This document shows positions 43,564-55,329 of a stretch of 64,000 nucleotides of DNA, piece after piece. Source of the stretch: Tuctoria greenei. Its lineage: Eukaryota; Streptophyta; Magnoliopsida; Poales; Poaceae. Where the stretch lies: contig JAYESD010000001.1 in the NCBI GenBank assembly GCA_036927565.1, forward strand, positions 115,611,110 to 115,675,109. The letters are read 5' to 3'. Each line of letters starts with the position of its first letter. Within the stretch, counting starts at the first letter, position 1. A program made the position numbers and the translations under genes. The notes below the pieces were generated by a model. The model was not told the DNA's origin and ran no database searches. It worked only from the letters and a program-made list of their open reading frames with translations.

Positions 43564-43860
43564 TGAAAAATTGTAAACTATGAGATGAATTGTATGTGTA
43601 ACTTGTACATATGTATATTGTTTTAGTGAAATTGACTTCTATGAGATGACTTCTGTGATGATAATATTGTTGACTTATATTCTATGATGATATTGTTGAC
43701 TTATGTTCTGTGATGATATTGAATTGACCTGGAAATTAGAAATAACAGCAGTAGTACTGCATAGGTCATACCTTATCACATGCAGTTATTTATCAACGGC
43801 CTGTGAAAAACAATTATCACAGGAGGATAGGTATAGGTAAAGAACCATATGTGATAACGG
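43564..43860. other. 3' flank of the peptidase gene with CACTA-like subterminal repeats
   Basis: The right part (43,765-43,860) contains short direct and inverted words of the type TTATCACATG, ATTATCACAGG and CATATGTGATAAC. This resembles the subterminal repeat region of a CACTA transposon. The terminus itself is not present, because the sequence changes to Tekay integrase at 43,861. Confidence 0.4.
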
Positions 43861-44945
43861 TATGGACTTCATAGTTGGTTTACCACATACTCAGTCTGGT
43901 TATGACTCAATTCGGGTAATTGTGGATCGGTTAACTATGTCAGCCCACTTTATTCCCGTCAAGACCACCTATAATGGAGAGAAATTGGCGGTACTATATA
44001 TGGGAAGAATAGTATGTTTGCATGGAGTTCCGAAGAAGATAATCTCGGATAGAGGTTCACAATTCACTTCCAGGTTTTGGCAAAAGTTACATGAAGCATT
44101 AGGAACAAGATTGAATTTTAGTCAGCATACCACCCTCAAACGGATGGACAAACCGAGTGGACCAATCAGATTTTAGAGGACATGTTAAGAGCTTGTGCTT
44201 TAAAGCATGGGAAAAGTTGGGACAAAAGCTTGCCATATGCAGAATTTCGGACAACAATAGCTACCAAGCAAGTTTGAAGATGTCACCTTATGAAGCGCTT
44301 TATGGAAGGAAGTGTAGGACACCTTTATTATGGAATGAGACAGGAGAAACTCAAGTATTTGGTCCGGATGTGTTGCAAGAAGAGGAAAAGCAAGTCAAGA
44401 TGATTCGTGAAAACTTGTGGGCTGCCCAATGAAGACAAAAGGGCTATGCGGACTATAGGAGAAGGAAATTAACCTTTGAAGTGGGAGATTTTGTTTACCT
44501 CAAGGTGTCACCGATGAGAGGTCATAAGAGGTTTAACATAAGAGGCAAGCTAGCACATCGATACATTGGACCATTCAAGATTTTGGACAAAAGAGGAGAA
44601 GTAGCGTATAAGTTGGAGATGCACACTCATCTTTCAGATGTCCATGATGTGTTTCATGTTTCCCATCTCAAGAAATGCTTGAGAGTACCGGAAGAACAAG
44701 TGCCCATGGAAGGATTGAAACTAGAGGAAGATTTGACTTATGCCGAACAACTGATCAAAATATTGGAAACCCAGGAGAGAGTCACAATGAACAAGGTTAT
44801 TAGATGGTGTGAAGTTCAATGGAAGCACCACACAGAAAAAAGAAGCGACGTGGGAGTTGGAGGATAATATCAAGAAGGAATTTGCCTATCTCTTCCCTTC
44901 CGTGTTGAATCCTGAGGGCGAGATTCATTTTAAGGGGGGTAGGTT
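43861..44945 (+). pseudogene. Tekay-B: truncated integrase and chromodomain
   Basis: Starts abruptly inside the integrase core at MDFIVGLPHTQSGYDS, which keeps the first catalytic Asp. SDRGSQFTSRFW holds the second. A frameshift near 44,125 removes the third motif, and a TGA lies near 44,430. The C-terminal part (GHKRFNIRGKLAHRYIGPFKIL) and the chromodomain (EERVTMNKVIRWCEVQWKHH pattern, partly shifted near 44,840) are visible. It runs into the polypurine tract and the LTR at 44,946. Confidence 0.87.
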
Positions 44946-47733
44946 TGTAACACCATCATTTTCATGCATCATGCCCTACATACATTGATATACATGTTTA
45001 ACATTAACCCACATAAAGAGGAACGAGTTTAAAATTGATTTCGAGCATTTAAAATTGATTTGAAGCAAAACCGCACTTAAAATGCTGAAAAGTGCGGACC
45101 AGTCCGATTTTGGTGAGGACTAGTCCGATTTCTCTCTCACTAAAAATGGACTAGTCCGTTTTTGCTGCGAAATAGTCCGATTTTGCCTCTGAACACTTTC
45201 AGACTTGTCCGATTTTGTGCGGACTAGTCCGATATTCCAAGAATCATTGAAAATTTGCTAAGTCCCTGGACTTGTCCGCACTAGTCCGGTGTTCCAGTGG
45301 ACTTGTCCGATTTCCTCTCTGACTAAAGTTGGACTTGTCCGATTTTTGGCCAGACTTGTCTGATTTCTCTTTGGACAACTTTGGACTAGTCTGGTCCTTT
45401 TCGGACTTGTCCGATATTTCACGACTCTGAGTTGATCTTTTGTTTTACGACTTGTTTCTTGGGTTTCACGTTAAGTGGGCCTATGGAAATCGTGCCTAAC
45501 TCTTTTAGAGCCCATGTGGGACTCTAAACCGGCCTATACTCCTCTCAAACTCGAAATCCATCTAACCCTAGCCTCCACCTCCATATAAACAACCCCACCC
45601 CTTGGCTTGACATCTATTTGCCACTTCTTCACCCCACCCAAACCCTAGTTCGTGGAGAGCCACCACCAAGGAGGGAGGAGGAGATCCCAAGCAAGAAGAA
45701 GAAGAGGATCATGATCTCAATCAAGTTTCGTTCTTCATCACCGATTCATCTGCAAGTTCATCCCCACCCCTAGATCATCAAGATCCAAGTGTTACCTCCA
45801 AGTTTCTTGATTCATTGGAGTCCTAAACACCTAGTATACCTTCTATTTTCTTTTCCTTATGTGAATTCGACCCCGTTTTCCCCAAATTTACGTCGATCTA
45901 GAAAACCCTAGTTTGCTAGTTCTGCGAAGTGCGGACTAGTTCGTCCTTCTGCAGACTAGTCCGATTTTCCATGTTATTTTGTGTTGAATTAATTCTAAAA
46001 TTTGATCTAATCACATCCAAACCTGTATAAACTTGTTAAAAGCTATTAGAACTAGTTAGAGATTATTTCAGAGCAATCTATTAACGAGTTCGACATTGCA
46101 TTTGAATTAATCATGCATGTCATGTCATATTGAGTAATATATGTGCACTCTTTGATTGTATTTCTTGTCTTGTATGTTTATTGTGTGGATTAGACGGATT
46201 TGCACTAGAGAGTGTTGCAGAGGATCTCCAGCACCAAGAGTTTGAAGGCTTTGACCCTAATCAACCGTAAGAGCAAAGCAAGTGTCCTTGAAGTATATTA
46301 ATCCTGTTTTAAAATAAATGTTTTGTTTGAAAATTGCATGCTTGTGTCAATTTGATGGAAAATCCTATGGTAGGAAGTTTACTAGTTTTGTTGACCACCC
46401 TTGTCACCTGGAATATATGGTAGAGAGTCGGGAAGGGCTTTTTACCTTTTTGCCTCGCTTAATCAACTGGGATGGGAAAACAACTATACCACTCAATTTA
46501 ATTATGCATGGATGAGATTATGGTTAACATGAACTGGTTAAATATGATATGGTAGTGGGTGATCTAAGCAAGCCTGGTATGTGGATGGGTTGGATGTTAT
46601 GGTGGTTTTGCTTGCTTTAGATATAAGGACCGGTTCGTGGAGCGACCATCCAGGATTTACAGTGCCACACCGAGGCCAAGTATGGGTGCGGCGTACCTGA
46701 TTAATTAGGGCCTTGCCAGTGCTATTTGGGCCATTAAGGATGCTCGGGGAAGGGGTAGTCAGATTGGTTTTTTTGATGATTGGTGGGACTACCCTGGGAT
46801 CCGAATGGCTCAAGAGGAGGCCCTGTGTTGAAGATGTGCTCAGTTGGAGACATCGCCACCGTTGAAACCTCAGTGGGGTCTAAATAGGCTAGTAATCCCT
46901 TTGTAAAGGCTACTTTGTGATCTCTTGGCCACACACTGACGGAAGTGTGAGATGGCATAATAGAGGCTCTAGTCATCGAAAGGTGATGAAATCACAAACA
47001 CGTGGGTAAAGCGGTACAACCTCTGCAGAGTGTGTCTAAAAACTATCATGATAGCCGTGCTCCCGGTTATGAGCAACCTGGACCCTCACACGATTAGAGG
47101 AAAATTGGGATCTGGTATAGTTATGGATGTTTATGAATTGAATTCTGGTATTGAATATGGATATTGGTATTGATGATGGATATGGAATTGGACTGGTATT
47201 ATGATAACTACATGGCTTATGATGGGTTATTTCATATACATGTAATATATTGCTTTTCAAATGTTTTAATGTATTTTCAGCACTCAACCATTATTATTGT
47301 CGTCATTTGAATCAGGCACATGTCATACTTTCCACAATTGCTGAGTACGACATGTACTCACTCTTGCAATCCCCCCTCAATAGTTGCAGGTCAAGATTGG
47401 GAGTTTAATGGCGATAATGCGGAATTCTAGGCAGTGTCTACCGTCAGCTTGCCTGTTGTGTTGCATGGAGCTGCGCTATGCCTTATTACTTATGCTGCCT
47501 AGCTGTTTAGTTTGCTTATTTAGATTATTTCAGCTGCATTAGTTGAACTTGTCACTTATATTCATTAGAGTTTGTATTCGAGAATACTCTGAATTTTTAA
47601 TAAAATTTGGTTAATTAATCTTGTTCTGTTGTAATTTTCTGTATACTCTTTGTGAATGCACTCGTGTATGTGTGTTGAACGTCCTGGGCATGCATACACT
47701 GCACTTGGTTCATTTTCAGAACCGGGTGTCAGA
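44946..47733 (+). repeat. Tekay-B/C middle LTR
   Basis: Begins TGTAACACC and ends GGTGTCAGA (other copies GTGTCACA). Contains the palindrome array (45,095-45,413, plus two near 45,931-45,963) and TATA box CCATATAAAC at 45,591-45,600. In the first 380 bp I count roughly 25-30 differences to the right LTR, so the pair is older than the Tat-inner pair. Confidence 0.92.
45095..45413 (+). promoter_or_regulatory. Array of 12-bp palindromes in the LTR U3 region (middle LTR)
   Basis: About twelve CGGACTWGTCCG-type copies in 320 bp, in the same order and spacing as at 399-719, with scattered point changes. Confidence 0.7.
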
Positions 47734-47734
47734 T

Positions 47735-47746
47735 TTGTATCAGAGC
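47735..47746 (+). other. Tekay-C primer-binding site
   Basis: TTGTATCAGAGC just inside the LTR, one base different from the initiator tRNA-Met match TGGTATCAGAGC. Confidence 0.8.
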
Positions 47747-47994
47747 CACAGGTTGACCATAGGATGCAACCTAGATAGAATGGACACTTTAGAGCACATA
47801 GGAGCACTCAGGAACCGATGTTTTTTGTTTGGTGTGTTGTTTCTATATATTGTTTGCTTGTGTGCTTAATATAGGATTTTTGGGATGCTTTAGCATTGCC
47901 ATGTCCACGTAGGCTGGTTAGTTGTCTAGTTTTATATCCCTTGATGCATATAGTTGGGGATGTTTTCTAATTCTTCCCTATTGCTTTTCTCCAG

Positions 47995-49160
47995 ATGGTT
48001 AGGACTTGCAACCAGAGGGATGCTAATGATGAGGAGGAGAACCATGGAGTACCTCAGAACAACAATGGACAAGGACCTGCTCATGGAGCTATCAATATTG
48101 AGCAACTATTGGCTATGCAGAACCAACTCATGCAGACCATGATACAAACAATGGGACAGCTGCAGGCTGGTAACATCAATAATCATCCCCACATGCCTCA
48201 ACCGCCACCCCCCGCCTCCTCATAACTGATTGGGAGAGTTTATGAGGAATAGGCCGCCAACCTTTGCTCAAGCTGCCAACCCTATGGATGCCGATGATTG
48301 GCTCAAGTCCGTGGAGAAGAAACATGCTATTGTCCAATGCAGTGACCGGGAGAAGGTGCTATTTGCTTCTCATCAACTCATTGGAGCAGCTGCGGATTGG
48401 TGGGATGCTTATTGCAATGCTCATGAGAATCAAGAGAGGATCACTTGGGCGGAATTCAAGGAGAACATCCACTCTCATTATGTGCCCGAGGGTGTTATGA
48501 TCTTGAAGATGCAAGAATTTGAGAACTTGAGGCAAGGAAGATTGAGCGTGGGTGAATATCTCAACAACTTCACTCAACTCTCAAGGTATGCCCCTGAGGA
48601 TGTGAGCCGGGCCAGCCGGAAACAATACTTGTTCATGAGGGGCTTGAACAATGAAATCCAAGTGCGACTACTCAACTGTGATTATGCCAATTTTTAGAAG
48701 CTTGTGGACAAAGCAATCGTGGTTGAGAACAAGATCCATGAGATGGAGCAAGACAACAAGAGGAAGGCGCCATATCAAGGACAGCAACAAAGAAGTAATG
48801 TGTGCCCTCGCTTTGCGCCTCCTAATGCGCCATATTACATCTCCTCTACTCCTATACAGCGCCCTGGTTATGCACTGCGCCCAACTCAGTTTGTGCAGCA
48901 GCGCCCTATTATGCAACCACCTAGGCCTCCAATGTCTTATGCACCTCATGCAAACTATTCTGGTGCCAATGCTCAATACCAAGCTCGCCCCAATAATTCT
49001 GGTGGAGTTAATAAGTGATATACTTGTGGAGAAGCTGGACACTTTGCGCATCAATGTCCTAAGTCAGGCCTTGGTCAAGGAAGCAATGCACCGAGGCAAA
49101 ACCCAAGACCCAATGGAGGACAACCACAAGGGAACCGTGGACAGTAGAATTTTGCTCGTG
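47995..49160 (+). pseudogene. Tekay-C gag
   Basis: Starts at MVRTCNQRDAND (47,995). A TAA at 48,223-48,225 and a one-base frameshift break it before the Gag core (FAQAANPMDADDWLKSVEK; AADWWDAY; LRQGRLSVGEYLNNFTQLS). A TAG at 48,695-48,697 replaces a Gln. A Pro/Tyr/Gln-rich linker leads to the zinc knuckle, whose first Cys codon has become TGA at 49,016-49,018; YTCGEAGHFAHQCP follows. Confidence 0.87.
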
Positions 49161-49640
49161 GCAATGTGAACCATGTCTCTATGGAGGATGCTCAACAAGC
49201 GGATGATGTGGTGATTGGTATGTTTCTCGCCAACTCCAACCCCACGACTATGTTGTTTGATTTTGGAGCATCGCATTCATTCATGCATCGAAGTATGCTG
49301 CCAAGTATAGTTTGCCTATCTCTCATATGAAGTTTACTCTATTGGTTAAGTCTCCTAGAGGAGAGATGAGGACAAATATAGTATGTCCAAAAGTAAGCCT
49401 TAGAATAAGGGGGGTAGACTTCTCCGCGAACCTCATTGTTTTGGACTCTCAGGGATTGGACATTATACTTGGAATGGACTGGTTGAGGAAGCACAATGGA
49501 GTTATCGAGTGTGCCACGAAGACAGTGAAGTTGACTAATGATGAAGGGATCACCGTAGAATTTGAAGCAACTCAACATGCACCAAAGCAATTGGAGCTGA
49601 ATCACATGGATGGTACTGCAATTGAGGAAATTCCGGTGGT
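49161..49640 (+). pseudogene. Tekay-C aspartic protease
   Basis: The active site reads LFDFGASHSF at about 49,254-49,283; the normal D-S-G-A has become D-F-G-A. A small frameshift occurs near 49,290. LDIILGMDWLRKHNGVIE marks the C-terminal half. The Ser-to-Phe change should abolish activity. Confidence 0.82.
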
Positions 49641-50600
49641 TTGTGAATTTTTGGATGTTTTTCCAGACGAGTTGCCAGGTATGCCACCTGATCGAGACAT
49701 TGAGTTTATTGTTGAATTAATACCTGGAACTGCACCTATAGCTAAGAGGCCATATAGGATGCCTCCTATGGAATTAGTGGAGCTCAAGAAGCAAATTCAA
49801 GAGCAAATAGAGAAGGGTTTCATTCGACCTAGCTCTTCACCTTGGGAGCGCCCGTTCTATTTGTGGACAAGTAGGATGGGTCGCAAAGGATGTGTGTAGA
49901 TTACCGTGCTCTCAACGAGGTAACAATCAAGAAAAAGTACACCTTGCCACGCATAGAAGACTTGTTTGATCAGATGAAGGGTGCTTGTATCTTCTATAAG
50001 ATTGATTTAAGGTCGGGATACTTTCAAATGAAGATTAGACCATCGGACATACCCAAGACATCTTTTAGGACGCAGTATGGATCTTATGAGTAAATCGTGA
50101 TGTCCTTTGGATTGACCAATGCACCTGCATACTTTATGTACCTCATGAATAAGGTCTTCATGGAGTACTTGGATAGATTTGTTGTTGTGTTTATTTATGA
50201 CATTATGATCTAATCGAAGGATGAGAAGGAACATGAGGAACACTTGAGGCTTACGTTGCAGAAATTAAGGGAGCATCAATTGTATGCCAAGTTCAACAAG
50301 TGTCAGTTTTGGTTGAGAGATGTGTCGTTTTTTGGTCATATCATCTCAGGAGGAGGAGTGTTGGTTGACCCCGAAAAAGTGAGACACGTGTTGAAGTGGG
50401 AACCACCGCAAAACGTAAAGGAAATAAGGAGTTTTCTTGGAATGGCTGGATATTATCGTCGGTTCATCAAGGACTTTTCCAAGATAGCCAAGCCAATGAC
50501 GGAATTGCTAATGAAGGGAAAGGCTTTCCAATGGACTCAAGCTTGTCAAAACAGTTTTGAGGAGTTAAAGAAGAGGTTGACAACATCCCTAGTTTTGTTA
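49641..50600 (+). pseudogene. Tekay-C reverse transcriptase
   Basis: N-terminal blocks are VFPDELPGMPPDRDIEF and KRPYRMPPMELVELKKQ. A frameshift near 49,850 is followed by MCVDYRALNEVTIKKKYTL and KIDLRSGYFQMKI. A TAA lies at 50,091-50,093. The catalytic F-I-D-D has become F-I-Y-D (Tyr codon at 50,196-50,198), followed by a TAA. FFGHIISGGGVLVDPEKV and SFLGMAGYYRRFI close the domain. Confidence 0.88.
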
Positions 50601-51100
50601 TTACCGGATGTAAGCAAGAGTTTTGATATCTATTGTGACGGATCGAGACAAGGACTTGGATGTGTATTGATGCAAGAAGGTCAAGTGGTAGCCTATGTGT
50701 CGAGACAATTGAAGAAACATGAGCAGAATTACCCAACGCATGATTTAGAGCTTGCTGCAGTGGTACATGCATTGAAGATTTGGAGACACTATAATCTTGG
50801 ACATAGGTGTGAAATATATACAGATCATAAGAGTCTGAAGTATATTTTCACACAAACGGATCTGCATTTGAGGCAACGAAGATGGTTGGAGTTCATCAAA
50901 GATTATGATTTGGGGATCAACTATCATCTGCGAAAAGCCAATGTAGTGGCTGATGCTTTATGTTGGAAAGGAGTAAGTAATCAGCTCACGGTACGAGAGT
51001 TGCCATCCGAGTTGTGTAAGGAGTTTGAACGGTTGAACCTTGGATTCGTAAATGAGATGGAGATGATGGAGTTAAACCCAACACTAGAGCAAGAAATTCG
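50601..51100 (+). pseudogene. Tekay-C RNase H
   Basis: Open frame with YCDGSRQGLGCVLM, YPTHDLELAAVVHALKIW, YTDHKSLKYIF and RKANVVADAL. All catalytic acidic residues of the retroviral-type RNase H are present. It is the best-preserved domain of this element and shares one frame with the thumb and the start of integrase (50,244-51,392). Confidence 0.87.
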
Positions 51101-52466
51101 GGAAGGCCAAACTAAGGATGAGGAAATTCTGGAAATCAAGGAAAGGACCCAAGAGGGGAGAGAATTCAAATTTGATGAGGATGAACATGGTACCTTATGG
51201 CAGCGAAAAAGGATTGTCGTGCCTAATGTGAAGCATATTCGGGAGACGATATTAAAAGAGGCACTTGACTCACCTTACTCAATTCACCCCGGTTGTACCA
51301 AGATGTACAAAGACTTGAAGACTTTCTATTGGTGGGATAGCATGAAAAAGGACATAGCTGAATATGTAGCATTGTGTGATATGTGTCAATGAGTCAAGGC
51401 GGAACATCAAAGGCCAGCTGGACTATTGAGACCATTAAAGATTCCGGAATGGAAGTGGGAAGAGATCGGTATGTACTTCATAGTTGGTTTACCACGTACT
51501 CAGTCCGGTTATGACTCAATTTGGGTAATTGTGGATCGGTTAACTAAGTCAGCCCACTTTATTCCCGTCAGGACCACCTATAATGGAGAGAAATTGGCGG
51601 AACTGTATATGGGAAGAATAGTATGTTTGCATGGCGTTCCGATGAAGGTAGTCTCGGATAGAGGTTCACAATTCACTTCCAGGTTTTGGCAAAAGTTACA
51701 TGAAGCATTAGGAACAAGGTTGAATTTTAGTTCAGCATACCACCCTCAAATGGATGGACAAACCAAGAGGACCAATCAGGTTTTAGAGGACATATTATGA
51801 TCTTGTGCTTTAAAGCATTGGAAAAGTTGGGACAAAAGCTTGCCATATGCAGAATTTTCATACAATAATAGCTACCAAGCAAGTTTGAAGATGTCACCTT
51901 ATGAAGCGCTTTATGGAAGGAAGTGTAGGACACCTTTATTCCTGAATGAGGCAGGAGAAACTCAAGTATTTGGTTCAGATGTGTTGCAAGAAGCTGAAAA
52001 GATAGTCCAAATAATTCGTGAAAACTTGAGGGTTGCCCAATCAAGACAAAAGGGCTATGCAGACAATAGGAGAAGGAAATTAATCTTTGAAGTGGGAGAT
52101 TTTGTTAACCTCAAGGTGTCACCGATGAGAGGTCACAAGAGGTTTAACATAAGAGGCAAGCTAGCACCTCGATACATTGGACCATTCAAGATTTTGGACA
52201 AAAGAGGAGAAGTAGCGTATAAGTTGGAGATGCACACTCATCTTTCAGATGTCCATGATGTGTTTCATGTTTCCCAGCTCAAGAAATGCTTGAGAGTACA
52301 GGAAGAACAAGTGCCCATGGAAGGATTGGAACTAGAGGAAGATTTGACTTATGCCGAACAACTGATCGAAATCTTGGAAACCAAGGAGAGAGTCACAAGG
52401 AACAAGGTTATTAGATGGTGTAAAGTTCAATGGAAGCACCACATAGAAAAAGAAGCGACGTGGTAA
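51101..52466 (+). pseudogene. Tekay-C integrase with chromodomain
   Basis: The zinc region is IHPGCTKMYKDLKTFYWW and CDMCQ, followed by a TGA at about 51,390-51,392. In the core the first Asp is Tyr (GMYFIVGLP, codon 51,474-51,476), the second Asp is kept (SDRGSQFTSRF) and the Glu is Lys (DGQTKRTNQ, codon 51,764-51,766). A TGA follows near 51,798. The C-terminal GPFKIL block and chromodomain are open to a TAA at 52,464-52,466, a nonsense change inside the chromodomain. Confidence 0.88.
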
Positions 52467-52535
52467 TTGGAGGATGATATCAAGAAGGAATTTTCCTATC
52501 TCTTCCCTTCCGCGTCGAATCTCGAGGGTGAGATC

Positions 52536-52555
52536 CATTTTAGGGGGGGTAGGTT
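52536..52555 (+). other. Tekay-C polypurine tract
   Basis: TTTTAGGGGGGGTAGGTT precedes the LTR start, as in the other two copies. Confidence 0.8.
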
Positions 52556-55329
52556 TGTAACACCCTCATTTTCATGCATCATGCCCTACATACATTCATA
52601 TACATGTTTAACATTAACCCACATAAAGAGTAACGAGTTTAAAATTGATTTCGAGCACTTAAAATCGATTTGGAGCAAAACCGCACATAAATTGCTGAAA
52701 AGTGCGAACTAGTCCAATTTTGGTGAGGACTAGTCCGATTTCTGTCTAACTAAAAACAGACTTGTCCATTTTTGCTGCGGACTAGTCCGATTTTGCCTCT
52801 GGACACTTTTGGACTTGTCCGATTTTGTGCGGACTAGTTCGATATTCCAGGAATCCTTAAAAATTTGCTAAGTCCATGGACTTGTCCATTGTTCCAGCAG
52901 ACTTGTCCGTTTTCCTCAATGACTAAAGTCAGACTTGTCCGATTTATTGCCAGACTTGTCCGATTTCTCTCTGGACAACTTCGGACTAGTCCGGTCCTTT
53001 TAGGACTTGTCCGATATTTCGCGACTCTGAGTTGATCTTTTGTTTTATGACTTGTTTCTAGGGTTTCACGTTAAATGTTCCAAGGGACGTCGTGCCTAAC
53101 TCTTTTAGAGCCCATGTGGGACTCTAAACCGGCCTCTACTCCTCTCAAACTCGAAATCCATCTAACCCTAGCCTCCACCTCTATATAAACAACTCCACCT
53201 CTTGGCTTGACATCTATTTGCCACTTTTCACCCCACCCAAACCCTAGTTCGTGGAGAGCCACCACCAAGGAGGGAGTAGGAGATCTCAAGCAAGAAGAAG
53301 AAGAGTATCAAGATCTCAATCAAGTTTCATTCTTCATCACCAATTCATCTTCATGTTCATCCTCAACCCTAGATCATCAAGATCCATGTGTTACCTCCAC
53401 GTTTCTTTATTCATTGGAGTCCTAAACACCTGGTATACCTTCTATTTTCTTTTCCTTATGTGAATTTGACCCCGTTTTCCTCAAATTTACGTCGATATAG
53501 AAAACCCTAGTTCGCTAGTTCTGCGAAGTGCGGACTAGTTCAACTTTCTCCAGACTAGTCCAATTTTCCAGGTTAATTTGTGTTGAATTAATTCTAAAAT
53601 TTGATCTAATCACATCCAGACCTGTATAAACTTGTTAATAGCTATTAGAACTAGTTAGTGATTATTTTAAAGCAATCTATTAACGAGTTCCACCTTGCAT
53701 TTGCATTAATCATGCATGTCATGTCATATTGAGTAATATATGTGCACTTTTTGATTGTATTTCTTGTCTTGTATGTTTATTGTGTGGATTAGATGGATTT
53801 GCGCTAGAGAGTGTTGAGGAGGACCTCAAGCACCAAGAGTTTGAAGGCTTTGACCCTGATCAACCGCAAGAGCAAGGCAAGTGTCCTTGAAGCATGTTGA
53901 TCCTGTTTGAAAATAAATGTTTTGTTTGAAAATTGCATGCTTGTGTCAATTTGATGGGAAATCCTATGGTAGGATGTTTACTAGTTTTGTCCACCACCCT
54001 TGTCACCAGGAATATATGGTAGAGAATCGGGAAGGGCTTTTTACCTTTTTGCTTTGCTTAATCAACTGGGATGGGAAAACAACTATACCACTCAATTTAA
54101 TTATGCATGGATGAGATTATGTTTAACATGAACTGGTTAAATATGATATGGTAATGGGTGATCTAAGCATGCCTGGTATGTGGATGGGTTGGATGTTATG
54201 GTGGTTTTGCTTGCTTTAGATCTAAGGACCGGTTCGTGGAGCGACCATCCAGGATTTACAGTGCCACCACGAGCCCAAGTATGGGTGCGGCGTAACTGAT
54301 TAATTAGGGCTTTGCCAGTGCTATTTGGACCATTAAGGATGCTCGGGGAAGGTGTAGTCGGATTGGGTTTGTTGATGATTGGTGGGACTACCTTGGGATC
54401 CAAATGGCTCATGAGGGGGCCCATGGTTGAAGATATTCTCAGTTGGAGACATCACCACCGGTGAAACCTCAGTGGTGTCTAAATAGGGTAGTAATCCCTT
54501 TGTAAAGGCTACTTTGTGATCTCTTGGCCACACACCGACGGAAGTGTGAGACGTCATAATAGAGGTTCTAGTCTTAGAAAGGTGATGAAATCACAAACAC
54601 GTGGGTAAAGCGCTACAACCTCTGCAGAGTGTGTCGAAAAACTATCATGATAGCCATGCTCCCGGTTATGAGCAACCTGGAGCCTCACATGATTAGAGGA
54701 AAATTGGGATTTGGTATGGTTATGAATTGAATTCTGGTATTGAATACGGATATTGGTATTGATGATGGATATGGAATATGGATTGGTATTATGATAACTA
54801 CATGGCTTATGATGGATTATTTCATATACATGTAATATATTGCTTTTCAAATGTTTTAATGTACTTTTCAGCACTCAGCCATTATTATTGTCGTCATTTG
54901 AACCAACCACATGTCATACTTTCCACACTTGCTAAGTACGACATGTACCCACTCTTGCAATCCCCCCCCCCCCAACAGATGCAGGTCAGGATTGGGAGTT
55001 TAATGGCAATAATGAGGAGTTCTAGGTTGTGTCTACTGTTAGCTTGCCTGTGGTGTTGCATGGAGCTGTGCTATGCCCTATTGCTTATGCTGCCTAGCTG
55101 TTTAGTTTGCTTATTTAGTTTATTTTAGCTGCATTAGTTGAACTTGTCACTAATATTCATTAGAGTTTGTATTCGAGAATACTCTGAATTTCTAATAAAA
55201 ACTGGTTAATTAATCTTGTTATGTGGTAATTTTCTGTATACTCTTTGTGAATGGACTTGTGTATGTGTGTCAAACGTCCTGGGCATGCATACACTGCACT
55301 TGGTTCATTTTTCAGAATCGGGTGTCACA
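52556..55329 (+). repeat. Tekay-C 3' LTR
   Basis: Begins TGTAACACCC and ends GGGTGTCACA. TATA box CTATATAAAC at 53,181-53,190. A run of 12 C (54,962-54,973) replaces a shorter C stretch in the other LTRs. The flank after it (CCAAG) is the likely target duplication. Confidence 0.92.
52705..53013 (+). promoter_or_regulatory. Array of 12-bp palindromes in the LTR U3 region (right LTR)
   Basis: Eleven or so copies of the CGGACTWGTCCG type; a small deletion near 52,888 removed one copy relative to the middle LTR. Confidence 0.7.

Larger units (their letters stand above)
43861..55329 (+). mobile_element. Tekay-B/C array: truncated internal, LTR, internal, LTR
   Basis: Structure is partial pol, LTR, primer site, gag, pol, polypurine tract, LTR. 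The middle LTR therefore serves both as the 3' LTR of a left-truncated copy and as the 5' LTR of the complete one. LTRs are 2,788 and 2,774 bp. Chromovirus, Tekay-type by domain order and chromodomain. Confidence 0.87.

Noticed and set aside
47735..47746. A tRNA-like sequence
   Set aside because: It is only the 12-base primer-binding complement of initiator tRNA-Met, not a tRNA gene.
48668..49054. A 128-codon minus-strand frame in Tekay-C gag
   Set aside because: Opposite to the clear Gag and zinc-knuckle coding strand, and not conserved.
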